A DNA stretch of 64,000 nucleotides from Cereibacter sphaeroides (GTDB lineage Bacteria > Pseudomonadota > Alphaproteobacteria > Rhodobacterales > Rhodobacteraceae). The notes below the pieces were generated by a model. That model was not told the DNA's origin. It was given only the letters and a program-made list of their open reading frames with translations, and searched no databases. The stretch lies in NCBI GenBank assembly GCA_003243455.1, contig QFQS01000001.1:1240001-1304000 (forward strand). Reading direction: 5' to 3'. Position 1 is the first letter of the stretch. Every line of letters begins with the position of its first letter. Shown in pieces: positions 31,561-40,136 of the stretch. Both the position numbers and the translations under genes were made by a program.

Positions 31561-32547
31561 CTAACCTCCCACCCCAAACATCGCCCGCCCGCGCCCGCTC
31601 CCTTTGGCGAAATAAAGCGCCTGATCCGCCGCCTCCAGCAGCCCATCGGGCGACAACCCGCCCTGCCCCTCTGATACCGCCATGCCGATGCTGGCAGAGA
31701 CCTGACACTCCCGCCCCTCGAACAGCACAGGCTGTGCGATCTGCGCGATGATCCGACCGGCGATCGACCGCATCACCTCCGCCTCAACCAGCCCCGGCAG
31801 CAGGATGACGAACTCGTCGCCCCCCACCCGGGCCACGGTGTCGCCCACCCGCGTCTGCGCTCGCAGTATCCGCGCAACCTCGCGCAGCACATGATCCCCG
31901 GCGGCATGGCCCAGCGTGTCGTTGACCGCCTTGAAGAAATCCAGGTCCATCGCCATCAGCCCAAAGGGCATCGCCCGTAGGCTCAACTGGCTCAGCGCGG
32001 CATACATGCCCCGACGGTTGTGGAGACCGGTCAGCGTATCGGTCAGCGCCTCTTCCACCGCCGCGCTGCGCGCCCCCTCAAGCCGACGGTTCAACTCCCT
32101 CAGTTCGTTCATCACCGCCGTCTTCGCCTCATCGAGGTAAAGCAGCTCCATCGCCAGATCGGTCGGTGCGAAATCGGCGTCGGTCAACTGATGCGCCCGC
32201 ACGGCATCCGCGACGGAGATGCCAAAGGACAGGTTAAGCAACACCCCATCCGGCAGTTGCACCGCGATCCCCCGCAGGGTCGCTCCCGGCGCATCGCGCA
32301 GGTTCAGGTGCAACCGGTCACCCGCCCGCGCCACCATGGCGTCCATGTCGGCAATCCCATCCGGGCGGCGCACCTCGAACAGCGAGAAGAACGGCAGGCC
32401 GACCGCCTCCATCCCAACCAGCTTCGCAATCGTCGGGCCGCAATGGGTGATCATCCCGTCGGCGGCCAGTCCAAGATACATCGGCATCAGCCGGGCAAGG
32501 TCCTGCGTCGCTATCGTGATCGCCCTGCGCGGCATTCCCCCATCCAT
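31561..32547 (-). CDS. Diguanylate cyclase (GGDEF) with N-terminal sensory domain
   Basis: A 328-aa c-di-GMP synthase. The first 150 residues form a PAS-like domain of the kind linked to H-NOX signalling (LGLAADGMITHCGPTIAKLVG). A coiled coil (about 140-165, MNELRELNRRLEGARSAAVE) leads into a GGDEF domain with intact VGGDEF and an RVGD inhibitory I-site five residues before it. The ATG lies 1 bp after the stop of the H-NOX gene, so the two are coupled and probably act as a sensor-output pair. Confidence 0.9.
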   Translation of the reverse strand: MDGGMPRRAITIATQDLARLMPMYLGLAADGMITHCGPTIAKLVGMEAVGLPFFSLFEVRRPDGIADMDAMVARAGDRLHLNLRDAPGATLRGIAVQLPDGVLLNLSFGISVADAVRAHQLTDADFAPTDLAMELLYLDEAKTAVMNELRELNRRLEGARSAAVEEALTDTLTGLHNRRGMYAALSQLSLRAMPFGLMAMDLDFFKAVNDTLGHAAGDHVLREVARILRAQTRVGDTVARVGGDEFVILLPGLVEAEVMRSIAGRIIAQIAQPVLFEGRECQVSASIGMAVSEGQGGLSPDGLLEAADQALYFAKGSGRGRAMFGVGG

Positions 32548-32548
32548 G

Positions 32549-33136
32549 TCAACCTGCCCGCGCCGCGGGTTCGAACCGTCGTCCCGCCGCAAAGCGCTGC
32601 TCAAGCAGATGGATCGACACCACCTCTCCCGCCGCACCGCTGCCCTGATGTTCCAGGACCACCAACGCACCATAGTCATCCGCCATCGCGCGCAGAAGTC
32701 CTACGATGACATGGCCTATCCCCTCCAGCGGCGACCGGCAGATCAGCAGAAACCGCTCCGGTCCCCGCCCCCGCAGTTCCAGGAACGGCAGGTCCAGATC
32801 GGGCACCGCCATCCGGCCCCGTCCCGGCAATTCATCCAGAGAATGCAGGAAATCGACGAAATCCACCCCGCCAAAGCGCAACAGCCGCCGCAACCGCTCC
32901 AGATTGGGATGCGAGACAAGATAGGTTCCCAGATCCTCCAGCACCGTCTCGCGCGGCCGGTTCAGCCGCGCTGCCGCCGCGTCGATCACCCGCCTGGTCA
33001 GGCGATCGTCGTAGCGCAGCATCGACTCGAAACCGTCAAAGCCCAGATCCGCCGCCACCGCCACCTCGGTCCACAGCGCCTCGCCATAGGTGTCGCGCAG
33101 GAACACCTGTATCGAGCGATTGATAAGCCCATGCAT
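32549..33136 (-). CDS. H-NOX-like protein lacking the haem-ligating His
   Basis: A 195-aa member of the haem NO/O2-binding family (starts MHGLINRSIQVFLRDTYG). In ordinary H-NOX the LD-x-LH segment supplies the proximal haem His; here it reads SLDELPGRG, with Pro104 at that place. The YxSxR haem-propionate motif is also replaced by LLICRS. The fold is likely kept but haem binding by the normal mode is not expected. The start at 33136 is chosen to begin the conserved MHGLIN. It is translationally coupled to a diguanylate cyclase. Confidence 0.85.
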   Translation of the reverse strand: MHGLINRSIQVFLRDTYGEALWTEVAVAADLGFDGFESMLRYDDRLTRRVIDAAAARLNRPRETVLEDLGTYLVSHPNLERLRRLLRFGGVDFVDFLHSLDELPGRGRMAVPDLDLPFLELRGRGPERFLLICRSPLEGIGHVIVGLLRAMADDYGALVVLEHQGSGAAGEVVSIHLLEQRFAAGRRFEPAARAG

Positions 33137-33233
33137 CCCAAACCCGCATCCCTTCCACACCAGCGCGAGATTAGGCTGCAGGCATTAACAAATGGCTCTT
33201 CCGCGCACCCAAAGCATCCGGGCTTCTTCTTGG

Positions 33234-33276
33234 TTCAAATACCCTCGGGGGGTCCGGGGGGCAGACAGCCCCCCGG
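33234..33276 (+). repeat. Short GC-hairpin repeat, copy 1
   Basis: Consists of CAAATAC(C)CTCGGGG followed by the hairpin GTCCGGGGGGC-AGACA-GCCCCCCGG. Near-copies lie at 61893-61930 and 63544-63583. This copy is between the divergent H-NOX and GMC genes. It may act as a terminator-like or repetitive palindrome; no gene is involved. Confidence 0.65.
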
Positions 33277-33357
33277 CCTCTCCGCAACAGGCAATGGCGC
33301 CGCTTCCCCTCCGCCGAACCGCCGTTTAGGCTCGCCCGAAACCGCAAGGGAACAGGA

Positions 33358-34959
33358 ATGGCATCGGGCTACGACTACATCGTCATTGGCGCAGGCTCCG
33401 CAGGCGCGGTCGTCGCCAACCGGCTCTCGGCCACAGGCGCCTCCGCCCTGCTCCTCGAGGCCGGCGGCAAGGGGAATGAGCGCAATATCCGCATCCCCGC
33501 CTTCATCGACACGCTCCTCGACACATCGGTTGACTGGGGCTACCGCACCACGGCCCAACCCGAACTCAATGGTCGCCGCATCTTCCTGTCGCGCGGCAAA
33601 TGCCTTGGCGGCACCAGCGCGATCAACGCCATGGTCTACATGCGCGGCAACCGCGGCGATTACGACCACTGGCGTAGCCTTGGCAACCGCGGCTGGGGCT
33701 ACGAGGACCTCCTGCCCTATTTCAAACGATCCGAAGGTAATCGCGGCCTCAATGACCCCTGGCATGGAACCGAAGGCCCGCTCGCAGTGTCCAGCTATGA
33801 CGGCCAGAACCCCATCCACCGCGCCTTCATCGAGGCCGGACACGCCAACGGCCTGCCCTACAACCCCGACTTCAACGGGCAGGATCAGTTCGGCTGCGGC
33901 CCCTTCCAGGCCACCATCGGCCCTATGGGCCGCTGCAGCACCAAGGTGGCCTTCCTCGATCCCGCGATGGACCGCCCGAACCTGACCGTCACCATCCACG
34001 CCCAGGTGACGCGCATCCTCATAAAAGGCGGCCGCGCCACCGGCGTCTCCTTCCTCCACATGGGGCGCGAGGAAACCGCCACCGCAAATGCCGAGGTCAT
34101 CCTCTGCGGCGGCGCGATCAACAGCCCGCAACTCCTGATGCTCTCCGGCATCGGACCCGCCGATCACCTGCGCGCCATGGGCATTTCCGTCGAACTCGAC
34201 CTGCCCGGCGTCGGCCAGGACCTGCAGGACCACCTTCAGGTCCCGGTGCGCTTCTCCGTCACAGAACCCGCCACCGTCTTCGGCCTGTCCGCCGAACAGT
34301 CAGAGGCCGCGATCAATGCCAGCCTCGAAAAGGGCAGCGGCCCCTACCACAGCAACATGTGCGAAAGCGGCGCCTTCCTGCGCTGCGACCCGGCCGAGCA
34401 ATGGCCCGACGTCCAGATCCACTGCGAGAACGCCTTTTCGGCCTATTACTACGACGGCACCCCGGCCGACCGTCACGGCTTTGCCCTCTGGCTCAACATG
34501 TGCCGCCCGCGCAGTCGGGGCGAGGTGCGCCTCGCCTCCGCTGACCCGCTCGACCGCCCGCTGATCGACCCGCGCTACCTGTCGAACAGCTACGACCTCG
34601 ACATCTCGCTCAAGGCCCTGAAAACCTGTATCGAGATCGGCACTTCACCGCAGATGGCCCCGCTCGGCACCGCCTACCAGCAGCCGGGACCGGGCATTGA
34701 GACCGACGCCGATCTCATCGCCTATATCCGCCGCAACGCCACGACCATCTGGCATCCGACCAGCACCTGCCGCATGGGGCTCGACCCCATGGCGGTGGTC
34801 GACGACCAGCTTCGCGTCCAGGGTATCGACGGCCTCCGCATCGCCGACGCCTCGGTCATGCCGACCGTCACCAGCGGCAATACCAACGCGCCCTGCATCA
34901 TGATCGGCGAAAAGGCCGCCGACATGATCCTTGGCAATCCCGCACCCACTCTGTCCTGA
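33358..34959 (+). CDS. GMC-family FAD-dependent alcohol/choline dehydrogenase
   Basis: A 533-aa cytoplasmic flavoprotein of the glucose-methanol-choline family. N-terminal FAD site IVIGAGSAGAVVANRL (8-23), GMC signatures RGKCLGGTSAINAMVYMRG and GGAINSPQLLMLSGIG, and C-terminal catalytic His in IWHPTSTCRMG with a second site GNTNAPCIMIGEKAAD. Resembles BetA, but the neighbours (an alpha/beta hydrolase, no betB) do not prove choline as substrate. Start at 33358 follows AGGGAACAGGA. Confidence 0.88.
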   Translation: MASGYDYIVIGAGSAGAVVANRLSATGASALLLEAGGKGNERNIRIPAFIDTLLDTSVDWGYRTTAQPELNGRRIFLSRGKCLGGTSAINAMVYMRGNRGDYDHWRSLGNRGWGYEDLLPYFKRSEGNRGLNDPWHGTEGPLAVSSYDGQNPIHRAFIEAGHANGLPYNPDFNGQDQFGCGPFQATIGPMGRCSTKVAFLDPAMDRPNLTVTIHAQVTRILIKGGRATGVSFLHMGREETATANAEVILCGGAINSPQLLMLSGIGPADHLRAMGISVELDLPGVGQDLQDHLQVPVRFSVTEPATVFGLSAEQSEAAINASLEKGSGPYHSNMCESGAFLRCDPAEQWPDVQIHCENAFSAYYYDGTPADRHGFALWLNMCRPRSRGEVRLASADPLDRPLIDPRYLSNSYDLDISLKALKTCIEIGTSPQMAPLGTAYQQPGPGIETDADLIAYIRRNATTIWHPTSTCRMGLDPMAVVDDQLRVQGIDGLRIADASVMPTVTSGNTNAPCIMIGEKAADMILGNPAPTLS

Positions 34960-34974
34960 CGCGGAGGCCCCTCG

Positions 34975-35793
34975 ATGCCCTTCTTCTCCGGCTCATCCTC
35001 GATCATCCGCTACGATCAGACCGGCACCGGCCCCGACATCGTCTGGGTCGGCGGCGGCGGCACGCGCGGGCGCGACTGGCAGCGGTTCCAGACCCCGCAT
35101 TTCGACGCGAACTTCCGCAGCACCGTCTTCGACAACCGCGGCATCGGCGAGACCACCTGTAGCGCCCCCATGCCCTGGACGATGAGCGACTTCGCAGGCG
35201 ACCTTGCCGAACTCATCCGCGGCACCTGCAATGGCCCCGTCTGCCTGATCGGCTCTTCCCTCGGCTCGGCCATCATCCAGCAACTCGCGATCGAACACCC
35301 CGCCCTCATCCGCTGCGCCATCGTCATGGGCTCGGGCGCGTGGAGCACCGGCTGGGGCTGGGACTATCAGGAGGCCGAAATAGAATTCCGCCGTCGCGGC
35401 GGCAACCTCGACGGCATGATGGGCGTCATCCACTACGCCGCCATGCTCTACCCCGCCCGCGCCCTCGGCGACCGGGAACTTTGGCCGAAACTCAAGGCGC
35501 TGATGCTGGAATGGATGGACAGCGGCGACAACGAGGAATCCCTCGTCCCGCAATGGGACGCCTCCCTCCGCTTCGACCAGCGCGCCGACCTCGCCTCGGT
35601 GCGCGTCCCCGTCCATGTCGTCAGCTTCGCCGAAGACATCGAAGCCCCGCCGCAAGACGGTGAGGAACTCGCCCGCCTCATCCCCGGCGCCGAGTTTCAC
35701 CTGATGGAAGGCATGGGCCACGGCTCATGGTATGGCCACGCGCATGACACGCTGAACCCATATCTGGAGGGGATTTTGCGGCGGTATGTGTGA
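34975..35793 (+). CDS. Alpha/beta-fold hydrolase
   Basis: A 272-aa alpha/beta hydrolase. Oxyanion region VWVGGGGTRGRDW, nucleophile elbow GSSLGS (Ser near residue 95), and catalytic His in MEGMGHGSWYG near the C-terminus; the acid is probably the Asp in FAEDIEAP. It begins 15 bp after the GMC gene and is probably co-transcribed with it. Substrate unknown; esters or lactones arising from the GMC product would be a reasonable guess. Confidence 0.85.
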   Translation: MPFFSGSSSIIRYDQTGTGPDIVWVGGGGTRGRDWQRFQTPHFDANFRSTVFDNRGIGETTCSAPMPWTMSDFAGDLAELIRGTCNGPVCLIGSSLGSAIIQQLAIEHPALIRCAIVMGSGAWSTGWGWDYQEAEIEFRRRGGNLDGMMGVIHYAAMLYPARALGDRELWPKLKALMLEWMDSGDNEESLVPQWDASLRFDQRADLASVRVPVHVVSFAEDIEAPPQDGEELARLIPGAEFHLMEGMGHGSWYGHAHDTLNPYLEGILRRYV

Positions 35794-35838
35794 TCTCGAC
35801 TGCGAAGTTTGCGACGGCCGGGGCCATCGCCCGCCGCG

Positions 35839-37026
35839 TCAGAAGAACCAGCGCGCGCCCACCAGCAATCCATCTGCATCCTGATAGCTGTTGCCAAGCT
35901 GATCGCTGTAGGTGAAGCGCCGCCAGCCTGCATAGACATCAAGCGAAATCTCGTCAAAGCTCTGCACCGCATAAAGGCCATAGTTCTCGGTCCGCGCACC
36001 TTCCGAAAGGAAATCCTGCCCGTTGTAGTAGTCGACCGACAACGAGGTCGTGCCAACGTCGAAAAACTCCGTCTGCCAGCCCGCTCGGGTCCAGATGAAA
36101 TCGGCACCGTTGATCTGCTGGCCGACGGAGACTGCAAGGTTCAGCCCGGTCGGCTCATGCACGACAGTGGCCGAGGCGGCGACCCTGCGGATGGTGTCGC
36201 CCTGCGGAGGCTCGATCCACTGATAGCCGGCGGCGGTGCGGACCGCAAAGTCGCCGATGTCGCCGGTCCAGCGGATGGCCACATCGTAATAATCGTTCTC
36301 GTCGCTCTCGGTCAGGATGTTGACACCATAAGACGTGGACAGCATCCATCCCTGGACGACCGGCGTATCGTAGCGGATGCGAAACCGCCGCGCGCCGTTG
36401 AAGGCGTTGTTCACCTGTGCGATCGAAACGTTGGTCAGGTCGCCATTGTCATCACGGAACCGGAGCGAGCCGAACCCATCCGTCGAATTGGTCGCCCCGG
36501 CCACGAAAGTAAAGGAATCGTCCAGACCCGACGTTCCATCCGAAGCCGAGGCACCCTGGCCAAGCGACAACGTGCCATAATTCGAATCGATCGCCACCTC
36601 GAACCAGCGCAGCAAGGTCTGCTGCCAGTCGGTCCACTCGGGCGTGTCACCTTGTGTCACGATCCCGCTGTTGCGCATGGTCAGGCCGGTCTCAAAACGA
36701 TAGCGAAGGGTAACTTCACCCAGCGGCTGGGTCACGGTGAAGCCCAGGCGAGAGTTCCAGTTGCCGTTATCCACGACATTGCTTGTCGTCTCTTCGCCAT
36801 CGTCGAAACTCTGGTATGCAAGGTTGACCTGACCGTAGAAATTTGTGACGACCCCGGTCTTGCTGGTATAGGTCAGGGCCGGACCATAAACCTCGGACTC
36901 GATCGGCACTTCCGACGCCAGATCATCATAATCGAAATTGGTATCCCGCACCTCCTGCGCGGTCGCCGCAGAGGCGGCTAGCGGAATCAGCAGCGAGAGA
37001 CAACGACCCCAAAACGATCTGCGCAT
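35839..37026 (-). CDS. Outer-membrane porin
   Basis: A 395-aa protein with signal peptide (1-23, ending ATAQEV) and a beta-barrel pattern of alternating strands throughout, ending in Phe (LLVGARWFF), the usual signal for BAM-mediated insertion. It looks like the Gram-negative porin type of Rhodobacterales. It faces convergently the alpha/beta hydrolase gene. The 293-bp region upstream (37027-37319) holds its promoter and no other gene that I can see. Confidence 0.82.
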   Translation of the reverse strand: MRRSFWGRCLSLLIPLAASAATAQEVRDTNFDYDDLASEVPIESEVYGPALTYTSKTGVVTNFYGQVNLAYQSFDDGEETTSNVVDNGNWNSRLGFTVTQPLGEVTLRYRFETGLTMRNSGIVTQGDTPEWTDWQQTLLRWFEVAIDSNYGTLSLGQGASASDGTSGLDDSFTFVAGATNSTDGFGSLRFRDDNGDLTNVSIAQVNNAFNGARRFRIRYDTPVVQGWMLSTSYGVNILTESDENDYYDVAIRWTGDIGDFAVRTAAGYQWIEPPQGDTIRRVAASATVVHEPTGLNLAVSVGQQINGADFIWTRAGWQTEFFDVGTTSLSVDYYNGQDFLSEGARTENYGLYAVQSFDEISLDVYAGWRRFTYSDQLGNSYQDADGLLVGARWFF

Positions 37027-37319
37027 TTTTCTCTCCGATTTCGCGACCCGGCAATTTTCCTCAGGCTAGCGCACGGGAAAGTGTTCACAAAACGTATTCG
37101 CCAGTATGGGCCGAAAGGCTTTCGCTCCTCGTGTTTTGTTGCGCAACCAACGCCATCTGCTCAGGCACGAGAGTGAGCTCGTGACATGAGGTCAAGGGGG
37201 AAATCGGCATTCGCAGTGCCAAGCGTCAAAAGCTGTCGGCGTCCGGCGCCTCGCCTGAAACCCGCCCATGTCGTATCCGGAATGGGCTATCGGCTGTGTT
37301 ATCCGGCGCTTAAATGCCG

Positions 37320-38876
37320 TCAGAAGTCCGTCGGCGCCCCGCCTTCCTGCTTCCGCCTGGCCACGAAGCGGCGCAGTTCTTCCTGGTGGTCGCCGTTCAT
37401 AGGCGGCGGCTCGAACTCGGCGAGGATTGCCTTGTAGATCCGGTGCGCCCGCTCTGCGGTCCAGACCGAGCCATCCAGCTGCCAGGCTTCGAAGTTCCGC
37501 CAGTCCGACGCGATGGGGGCATAGAAGGCGCTCGTATAGCGGTCCTGGGTGTGCTGGACCCCGAAGTAGTGCCCGCCCGGTCCGACCTCCTTGATCGCAT
37601 CGAAGGCGATATCGTCCGGCGTGGTCGCAAAAGTCGCTTCCTCGAAGTACCGCTGGATCATCTGCAGCACTTCGCAATCCATGACGAACTTCTCTGGGCT
37701 GGCGATCAGCCCCCCCTCCAGCCAGCCCGCGGCGTGGTAGACCATGTTGGTCCGGCTTTGCACCGCCGCCCACAGGCTGTTCGAGGTCTCCCACATCGAC
37801 TGCCCGTCCGGCACGTTGGCCGCACAAACGCCCGAGGACCGCAGCGGCAACTTGTAGTGCCGTGCCAGCTGACCCGTCATCTGCGTGGCCCGCATATACT
37901 CCGGCGTCCCGAAAGCCGGCGCGCCCGACTTCATGTCGACGTTCGAGGTGAAAGTCCCGATCGCCACCGGACAGCCGGGGTTGATATACTGAAGCAGCGC
38001 AATTGCCGCCAACCCTTCGGCCAGCGACAGCGCCACCGCCCCCGACATCGTAACCGGCGCCATCGCGCCCGCCAGCGTGAACGGCGTCACCACCACCGGC
38101 TGTCCGCGTCGCGCCAGCCGCATCGCGCCGTCCAGCATCGGATAGTCGTGCTTCAGGGGCGAGACCGAGTTGATGTTGGTATACATCCGCGGCTTTGCCC
38201 GGAATTCATCCTCGCTCAGCCCCCCCGCAATCCGCGTCATCTCCATGACGTCCTCGACGCGCTCCGCCCCCAGCGAATAGGCGTGGACGACCTTGTCGGT
38301 CAGGGTCAGCTTCTCATACAGGCAATCGAGGTGCCGGACAGATGGGTGGATGTCGATCGGTTCAACCGGATAGCCGCCCGCGATGTGGATGCAGTTGAAA
38401 TACTGCGTCAGCTTCATGAATTCCTTGAACGTCTCAAAGTCGCCCGAGCGTTTGCCCCGCTCCAGATCCCAGGAGTTCGGCGGGGAAGAGACGTTGACAA
38501 AGACCATGTGCTTGCCGCCGATGATCAGCTCGCGGTCAAGGTTGCGCGGCGTGATGGTGAACTGCTCGGGCACTGTGGCCAGCATCTCCATCACGAAATC
38601 CTCGTCCATGCGGACGTTCGTGTCCTGCACCCGGCAACCGGCCTTTTTCAGGATGGCGACCGCTTCCGGGTTCAGGAATTCGATCCCCAGCTCGCTGAGG
38701 ATACGCATGCACCCCTTGTGGATCGCCATGACTCCGTCGGCGTCCAGAGGCTCGGTCGGGCGGTCGGGGTTGACCGGGATGCGCCAGGGCATCTGGTCGA
38801 TGGCCGCGGTTCCCGCGCGCTGCTTGTTGCCTGCCCGGCCCCCGGCACGCTTCCTGCGGCCCGCATCATCGTTCAT
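37320..38876 (-). CDS. MttB-family (non-pyrrolysine) methyltransferase
   Basis: A 518-aa homologue of trimethylamine methyltransferase MttB. The frame is uninterrupted with no in-frame amber codon, so it belongs to the non-pyrrolysine group such as glycine betaine methyltransferase MtgB, which transfers a methyl group from a quaternary amine to a corrinoid protein. Visible family parts include MPWRIPVNPDRPTEPLD, INSVSPLKHDYPMLDG and GAMAPVTMSGAVALSLAEGL. The start at 38876 is selected over an upstream in-frame ATG because the extra residues are low-complexity. No corrinoid protein gene is next to it. Confidence 0.85.
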   Translation of the reverse strand: MNDDAGRRKRAGGRAGNKQRAGTAAIDQMPWRIPVNPDRPTEPLDADGVMAIHKGCMRILSELGIEFLNPEAVAILKKAGCRVQDTNVRMDEDFVMEMLATVPEQFTITPRNLDRELIIGGKHMVFVNVSSPPNSWDLERGKRSGDFETFKEFMKLTQYFNCIHIAGGYPVEPIDIHPSVRHLDCLYEKLTLTDKVVHAYSLGAERVEDVMEMTRIAGGLSEDEFRAKPRMYTNINSVSPLKHDYPMLDGAMRLARRGQPVVVTPFTLAGAMAPVTMSGAVALSLAEGLAAIALLQYINPGCPVAIGTFTSNVDMKSGAPAFGTPEYMRATQMTGQLARHYKLPLRSSGVCAANVPDGQSMWETSNSLWAAVQSRTNMVYHAAGWLEGGLIASPEKFVMDCEVLQMIQRYFEEATFATTPDDIAFDAIKEVGPGGHYFGVQHTQDRYTSAFYAPIASDWRNFEAWQLDGSVWTAERAHRIYKAILAEFEPPPMNGDHQEELRRFVARRKQEGGAPTDF

Positions 38877-38985
38877 GGTCGTTCCCCGGTTTCCGGCGCT
38901 TTTAGCACTCGGTCGCCAATCTGGCCCAAGCGCCGGACGGGGGGAACCAGTTTTCCGACGCATTTGCGTCGTTTTTGGTGGATGG

Positions 38986-39687
38986 CTAGGCTGCGCCGCG
39001 GCGTTGCAGGTCGATCCAGGCCGGCAAGGCGCCAATATCGGGCAGCACGACCTCGGCCAGATGGCTCAGTTCTTCCGCTTGCGCGATTCCGGTCAGCACG
39101 GCGACCGTCCGCATCCCTGCGGCCCGCCCCGCCACAAGGTCATGCGTGCTGTCGCCCACCATCAGAACCTGCCCCGGCGCGATCCCCGTGCGACGCGAGA
39201 ACTCCAAAAGCATCCCCGGCCCCGGTTTTGCGCCATGGCCCGAGTCATAGCCCGAAACCAGGTCGAACAGATCCTCCACCCCCTCGCCCGCCAGATGCGC
39301 CCGCCCCGCCGCCTCGACATCATTGGTCGCCAGCCCGATCTTCAACCCGCGCTCGCGCAGTTCCAGAATAAGCGGGCGCAACGGCACGGCTGGCACCATA
39401 TCGGCATCGACGGCCAGAATGGCCATCCTGCTGAGAAGAGCCGCCTGCGTCGCACCCGGCAGATGCGGCAAGAGCGCTGCGGCAATCTCGTCATTCGTCC
39501 CGGCAATAACCGGGCTTTCCGGATCGAAGGCTCCGGTTGCCAGATCGAATCCCAGCGCCCCGGCCATGGCGAGGGTGTGATCAGGGTCAGTGCCAAGCTC
39601 GGCCAGAAGCTTGCGCACCCAGCCGCCCCAGCTGCGGCGAAAGTCGAAAAGCGTGCCGTCCTTGTCGAATACCACAGCGTCGATCAT
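38986..39687 (-). CDS. HAD-family phosphatase (phosphoglycolate phosphatase-like)
   Basis: A 233-aa haloacid-dehalogenase-type hydrolase. Motif I VFDKDGTLFD (Asp8, Asp10), motif II in GLATND, motif III Lys in GAKPGPGMLLEF and motif IV VGDSTHDLVAGRAAGM. It probably removes phosphate from small molecules such as 2-phosphoglycolate or sugar phosphates. It lies upstream of the MttB-like gene in the same direction (109 bp) and downstream of the DUF3572 gene. Confidence 0.87.
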   Translation of the reverse strand: MIDAVVFDKDGTLFDFRRSWGGWVRKLLAELGTDPDHTLAMAGALGFDLATGAFDPESPVIAGTNDEIAAALLPHLPGATQAALLSRMAILAVDADMVPAVPLRPLILELRERGLKIGLATNDVEAAGRAHLAGEGVEDLFDLVSGYDSGHGAKPGPGMLLEFSRRTGIAPGQVLMVGDSTHDLVAGRAAGMRTVAVLTGIAQAEELSHLAEVVLPDIGALPAWIDLQRRGAA

Positions 39688-39753
39688 CGCAATCCTCCCT
39701 CACACAAGGCATGAAACTGGCCGGGACCGGGCGGGATTGCAACCAGTGGATGT

Positions 39754-40035
39754 TCAGGTCCAGTGCGGCAGGCCGCCACCAAGCTCGGCCCTCGCCCGCA
39801 TGGGCGCGTCATAGCTGTGGCCCGTGGCATCACAGAATCCGACGACCCAGACATCGTCATTCATTAAGAAATCCAGAACCGCCCCAAGAAAAACGGGATC
39901 GCTTGCGCCAGCGGCAAGGTCAGCCACGGAAGCCCCTGATGCATCTAGGAAAACCGGCAGAAGATCATCGTTTTCGGCCAGCCACGCCAAGGCCTGCAGC
40001 GCCAGTGTCTCGGCGGATTCCTGCTTGCCAGGCAT
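39754..40035 (-). CDS. DUF3572 protein
   Basis: A 93-aa small soluble protein (AETLALQALAWLAEND, DPVFLGAVLDFLMNDDVWVVGF), matching DUF3572, a family of alphaproteobacteria. It is divergent from pleD, an arrangement typical of Rhodobacterales. The ATG at 40035 is preferred over a GTG three codons upstream because it has a better-spaced GGGG. Confidence 0.82.
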   Translation of the reverse strand: MPGKQESAETLALQALAWLAENDDLLPVFLDASGASVADLAAGASDPVFLGAVLDFLMNDDVWVVGFCDATGHSYDAPMRARAELGGGLPHWT

Positions 40036-40136
40036 GTTTCGCACCCCTTACGCCAGACCGTTGGAAAGGATTTCTTAACCAATCGGGTCGCAGATTGAAG
40101 CCCTTGGTAATACTGGCCGGATCGGGCGATTTTGCA

